Source of the DNA: Hawksworthiomyces lignivorus
Lineage: Eukaryota > Ascomycota > Sordariomycetes > Ophiostomatales > Ophiostomataceae
Length of the DNA: 64,000 bases
Assembly: GCA_002917075.1 (NCBI GenBank)
Contig: NTMA01000029.1
Location: 188,810 to 252,809, forward strand
Direction: 5' to 3'
Shown here in pieces: positions 60,490 through 64,000 of this stretch. Positions within the stretch are counted from its first letter, which is position 1. The number at the start of each line of letters is the position of its first letter. Made by a program: the position numbers and the translations under genes. The notes beneath the pieces were generated by a model. That model saw only the letters and a list, made by a program, of their open reading frames with translations, did not search any database and was not told the DNA's origin.

Positions 60490-62609
60490 TCAGTACTCGC
60501 CCTGCTTTAGATGCTGTTCTATTATACCAACAGCTTCTATGTAAGCTCCTATTGATTAAATAGCATAATTAGTCCCCAAGTGCAAGAAATACGTGACTTG
60601 ACTAATAGTTTTCAGGATAAGAAGGCTAGAACATACCGGCGACTTTCCATCTTCTGTTAGCACTTCTAAGAAAATCTATGCATAAAGTTTTACTTATAAC
60701 ATATTTTTCTACCTCTTCAACTTCAACTAATGAATGCTGCAACCAAGAAGAAATTCTGACGCTATAATAGATGCAAGGCAAGAGCCAAGGCGCAACATCA
60801 GATATATCTTCAGAGGGGAGCTTGCTCTGAATCGACTGGTTCAAAATTTCGACCATTGACACAACGTGGTCTACTGTCTGTCTCATGATCGCTTGACAAC
60901 GTTCTGTGACATTCCGCGCTTGCGACATGTCGCTTGCACTAAGCAACGACTCTGAATTTGTTGCCCATGCATCGCATGAGTGGTTCTCGCCGAGTTTTAT
61001 TAAAGCACTAGATAGGACGATTCGTATGAGAAGCTACTTGGCAGAGGCAAGGGGCTTCTGCTACTGATAACAAAGTAGCTAAAGAGAAAATGCAAGCTTA
61101 CCAGAGACATAAACCTACTGCACTGGAATACCGTAGAGTGCTTTCCGAGTCTTTGCTTATGATATTGAGAAACGAGATTATAGCTTCGTATAAGAGCTCG
61201 ACTTCTTCCTGTAAAAAAACCAAATCATGTGATTCGTCATTGCAGTGTTTAATGACTTCTCCGAGTAAATGAGCAGCTTGAGCCAAACGAGCAAAGGGGC
61301 TAGCAGACAGGTGAGTTAAAGAGGAGAGAAAAAGTCGTTCTGGAGGAATAGGCTCCTGGATTTGGAAATTAGATTTTTGCGGATTTCTAAAGAGTATAGG
61401 TATGGAGAACAGAAGAAAGACGAACCCCACGATCCCATGCTTTGTCATCTACAGGTAAATGTGTGCTCTTCTTCGGGTTTTCGATAAGTAGTGGTTGATT
61501 ATCTCCTGACACCGTAATGGATCTGGAAGAGTTGGTTTTTAGTTCGAGGACATAGACGGTGGGCGAAGAGTGGTTCTAACCGATCAATAATGACCACCAT
61601 CCACCAGACTCGTCGCCTCTCTTCCCAGTCTGGCCATACCCGAGCTTCCGCGAGCATTTGAGGAGCATTCTCATGGTGGATACCCAAGGCAAGACCTAGC
61701 GTAACACAATATCCAATAGACATATATGCTGCTGGGTAGATGCCATGGCCCATTTCGTAGACCGTAAGCAGGATGTTCGCCTGTAGTTTTAATAGCGAAT
61801 AAACTCCAGCTATCTCCAGAGTCGATGAGAATTCTTTGGTAGTTTTGTACAGATCACATTGCAATGCATTATAAGTGCCTTCGGTCGATGAAGGAATTGT
61901 CAAAGAATCAATGGGAACTCTTTGAATAAGTTTCATGGAAAGTAACAGGAGAGCAAAGTCTGCCGTGAAGTTAGAACGTGATTCTGCTTCAGCCAATCGG
62001 CGAATTTTGCTTTTGCTAATGATTGGCATCCACTGATGCGCTGTCTCAAAATAGCACGATGTGATTTCATTCCTTTGTGATAAGTCTCCAAGATGCAGCA
62101 TGACTGATGCCGGGACAATGTCCAGAGGTGGAATGGCGGCGCAAGGAAGACGGCCTAAATCGCCATCAATGAAGAGCTTTTGAAACTGAAGCGAGCGAGC
62201 TTTGGAGTCCCGAGATCCATCCGATAGGCTACTTGCCCTGCTGAATTCGGATAGCACCGTTGATGGAGATGATTGTGGGCTGGCATAGGAGGATATAATG
62301 GCCTCTAGTTCCTGGACTCGGGTTTTGAGATCAGCTTCCCTCTGCCGATTGGAGTAATCGCATGATCGCCGTAATCTAGAATTGTGTGTCAGGATTGTAT
62401 CAATCATTGATGGCTGTGTCACGCCTTCCAATGTAAACGCGAGGTGGTACATGAAACTCGAGTAGTATGGAAACACGCTAAAGCAATATGAAGAGATACC
62501 TGATGCACAGCGAGCAGCTAGGAAGATCTTTGTCACATCGCCGTTTATACTTTTGGCAAGCCGCACAAGCTCGAGATGCTTTATTAGGTGATGGGGTTCT
62601 CTCTGCCAT
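60490..62609 (-). CDS. Zn2Cys6 fungal transcription factor
   Basis: Six exons close in phase: 62609-62500, 62375-61581, 61522-61426, 61355-61102, 61007-60637 and 60548-60490, 561 residues. The DNA-binding cluster is complete but split by intron 1: Cys15, Cys18, Cys25, Cys32, Cys35 (CAACQKYKRRCDKDLPSCSLC) and, after the splice, Cys42 (IRLRRSCDYS), spacing C-x2-C-x6-C-x6-C-x2-C-x6-C. A linker and short coiled coil follow (READLKTRVQELEAIISSYA). The rest is the fungal-specific middle homology region: ISCYFE-type TSCYFETAHQWMPIISKSKI, ALLLLSMKLIQRV, GIYPAAYMSIGYCVTLGLAL and EERRRVWWMVVIIDR. The end is AYIEAVGIIEQHLKQGEY. The start MAERTPSPNKASRACAACQ was chosen because it is the only ATG in frame with the cluster. 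Target pathway unknown; the shared promoter with the dehydrogenase suggests that gene. Confidence 0.92.
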
Positions 62610-63012
62610 TTTTGCTAGTTGATGAAATGAAAAGTGAATGGGAGGCGGCCGCTCAACATCTCTTTAAGTTATTTGGCTTCGGAGATACAAAGCAAAAAAG
62701 TGGGAACGAAAGCGGCCGCTTTTACCTCTCAAAGGAGCGGCCGCTTTAAGCAAAGGAGCGGCCGCTCACTAAATAGCAATTGTGTGAGACTAAGACAGGA
62801 ACCCGGGTGAGGCGTGGTCGTAAAGAAACCTTACTTGAGCCAAACAGCTGGCGATTATACAAACATCGCGGGTTAATATAAATCAGCTCTTCGCCTCTTC
62901 GCCTCTTTTTCTCGATCTTAAATACAAATTCATTTCTGATATTTTAAGTGAAGATTAGTTAACATCCATTTACATTTTCCTTAAACCCCATCTTTTTCTC
63001 TTTTACAACAGA
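62610..63012. promoter_or_regulatory. bidirectional promoter, Zn2Cys6 regulator / short-chain dehydrogenase
   Basis: 403 bp between divergent start codons. The half near the regulator holds four GCGGCCGC palindromes; the half near the dehydrogenase has a TATA-like TTAATATAAAT at about 62874-62884, 130 bp before its start. GCGGCCGC contains inverted CGG/CCG triplets, the half-site recognised by Zn2Cys6 proteins. Confidence 0.7.
62644..62766. repeat. cluster of four GCGGCCGC palindromes
   Basis: Exact 8-bp copies at 62645-62652, 62712-62719, 62737-62744 and 62758-62765. The last three extend to the 10-bp palindrome AGCGGCCGCT. The last two lie in a 16-bp direct repeat CAAAGGAGCGGCCGCT (62730-62745 and 62751-62766), 21 bp apart, two helical turns. 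The first copy is only 36 bp from the regulator's start codon. Confidence 0.95.
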
Positions 63013-64000
63013 ATGAGCGCATTCTCCCAATCTTTCCCACCAGCTCCGACCTTTACGGAAAAGGAGCTGGAGGACTTGTCCACAAGGTAGAGCGTCAAGG
63101 AGACCACTCACACGTTATTGCCGCACGAAATTCCTGCAAAAGCTTCGCTAATGACAGATATACAGGGTGTTCATTGTTACTGGCTCTAACACAGGCGTCG
63201 GTAAGCAGCTGGCACAGATATTATACTCGAAAGACGCCGTCGTCTATGTCGCAGCTCGAAGTGAGAATAAGGCCAACGCAGCCATTGCGGCCATTCGCGA
63301 TGCTTGCCCTACATCCAAAGGCCGTCTAGTATACCTCTCGCTAGATCTTTCTGACCTTGAGTCCGTTGCACAAGCTGCAAAAGCTTTTATTGCTAAAGAA
63401 TCTCGCCTCGATGTTCTCTTTAACAACGCCGGCGTCATGCACCCGGAACCAGGCTCAACAACCAAACAAGGGTATGAAATGCAACTGGGGGTGAATAATC
63501 TTGGGCATGTACTGTTTACCGAGCTGCTGACTCCGCTGCTTGCTCAAACTGCCTCAGTTGAAGCTGCGGGCAGGGTCAGAGTAGTCTGGGTTAGCTCACT
63601 ATACTCCGAGTTGGGATCTCCTAAAGGAGGATTCGACCTGAATAATATTGATTATTCGAAAAGGGATGTGAGCAAGTACGTGAAATACAGCTCGAGCAAA
63701 GCAGGAGTCTACTATCAGGGGACAGAATATGCAAAGAGGCAGAAGGCCAAGGGCATTGTGAGCGTGGTGAGTGGCAAGTTTTATCACATTATGTCGGGAA
63801 GTGAGCCTAATGTGCCAAAGCCGCTGAATCCAGGAAATCTGAAATCTGATCTACAGCGGCACCACGGTTCCATTGCTAAGATATTTGGTGGCCTTTTATT
63901 ACATCCTGCTATCTACGGTGCATATACGGAATTATTTGCTGGTCTGTCGCCCGACATCACTCTGGACAAGTCAGGAACTTATGGTAAGCACACTAATATG
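63013..64000 (+). CDS. short-chain dehydrogenase/reductase (partial, runs off window)
   Basis: Classical SDR of the retinol-dehydrogenase/WW-oxidoreductase-like group. Exons 63013-63086, 63166-63766 and 63821-63983, then a GTAAGC donor at 63984, so the last exon(s) lie beyond the window. Cofactor motif TGSNTGVG (30-37), NNAG (111-114), catalytic Ser in VVWVSSLYSELG and YSSSK (Tyr199, Lys203) are all present; after the third exon VPLNPGNLKSDLQRH follows the usual PG motif. No signal peptide or membrane segment is seen. VAARSENKANAAI after strand beta-2, with Arg, suggests NADP. It diverges from the Zn2Cys6 gene and shares its promoter. Substrate unknown. Confidence 0.92.

Noticed and set aside
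1..64000. CRISPR array, rRNA operon, intact transposon or viral gene
   Set aside because: No spaced direct repeats, rRNA motifs, transposase, reverse transcriptase or capsid-like reading frames were seen.

Overview
The window is nuclear DNA of a filamentous ascomycete (Pezizomycotina, most likely a Sordariomycete; the species cannot be told from sequence alone). Evidence: protein genes carry short GT-AG introns of about 50-120 nt with CTAAC/CTGAC-type branch points; there are no operons; and the gene set is typically fungal (HapE, Erg24, Ro-2/p62 dynactin, Zn2Cys6 regulator, DUF8004). I saw no rRNA, tRNA, CRISPR array or intact transposon.

Layout. 0-18 kb is housekeeping: hapE (-), fcf2 (+), mitochondrial rsm10 (+), mitochondrial Trp-tRNA synthetase msw1 (+), a Pdr6/Kap122-type importin (-), aminopeptidase P (+) and a FUN14-family mitochondrial protein (-). 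19-30 kb holds a disordered basic nuclear protein (+), tip41 (+), an Aurora kinase (+), atp23 (-), glutamate 5-kinase pro1 (+) and a small secreted DUF3237 protein (-). 31-46 kb holds a secreted HEFGH metalloprotease-like protein (+), an EXPERA-like membrane protein (+), a large DUF8004 protein (-), dynactin p62 (+) and ribosomal protein eS7 (-). 47-64 kb holds an ADH6-type alcohol dehydrogenase (-), erg24 (+), a GH3 beta-glucosidase (+), a Zn2Cys6 regulator (-) and, diverging from it, a short-chain dehydrogenase (+) that runs off the window end.

Exon coordinates were derived by hand from splice sites and reading phase; nearly all models close in frame from start to stop. Long gene-poor stretches lie at 1.5-4.1, 12.8-14.7, 39.7-43.1, 49.1-52.5 and 54.2-56.8 kb. 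From about 55 kb to the end, the DNA between genes is AT-richer and the genes use less GC-biased codons than tip41, atp23, msw1 or the DUF6055 gene, which suggests a more accessory region.

The most interesting structure is the roughly 400 bp promoter shared by the Zn2Cys6 regulator and the dehydrogenase. It holds four copies of the 8-bp palindrome GCGGCCGC within 121 bp, three of them extended to AGCGGCCGCT. CGG/CCG half-sites are what Zn2Cys6 proteins bind, so this looks like a self-contained regulator/target module, possibly the edge of a metabolic gene cluster continuing past 64 kb.
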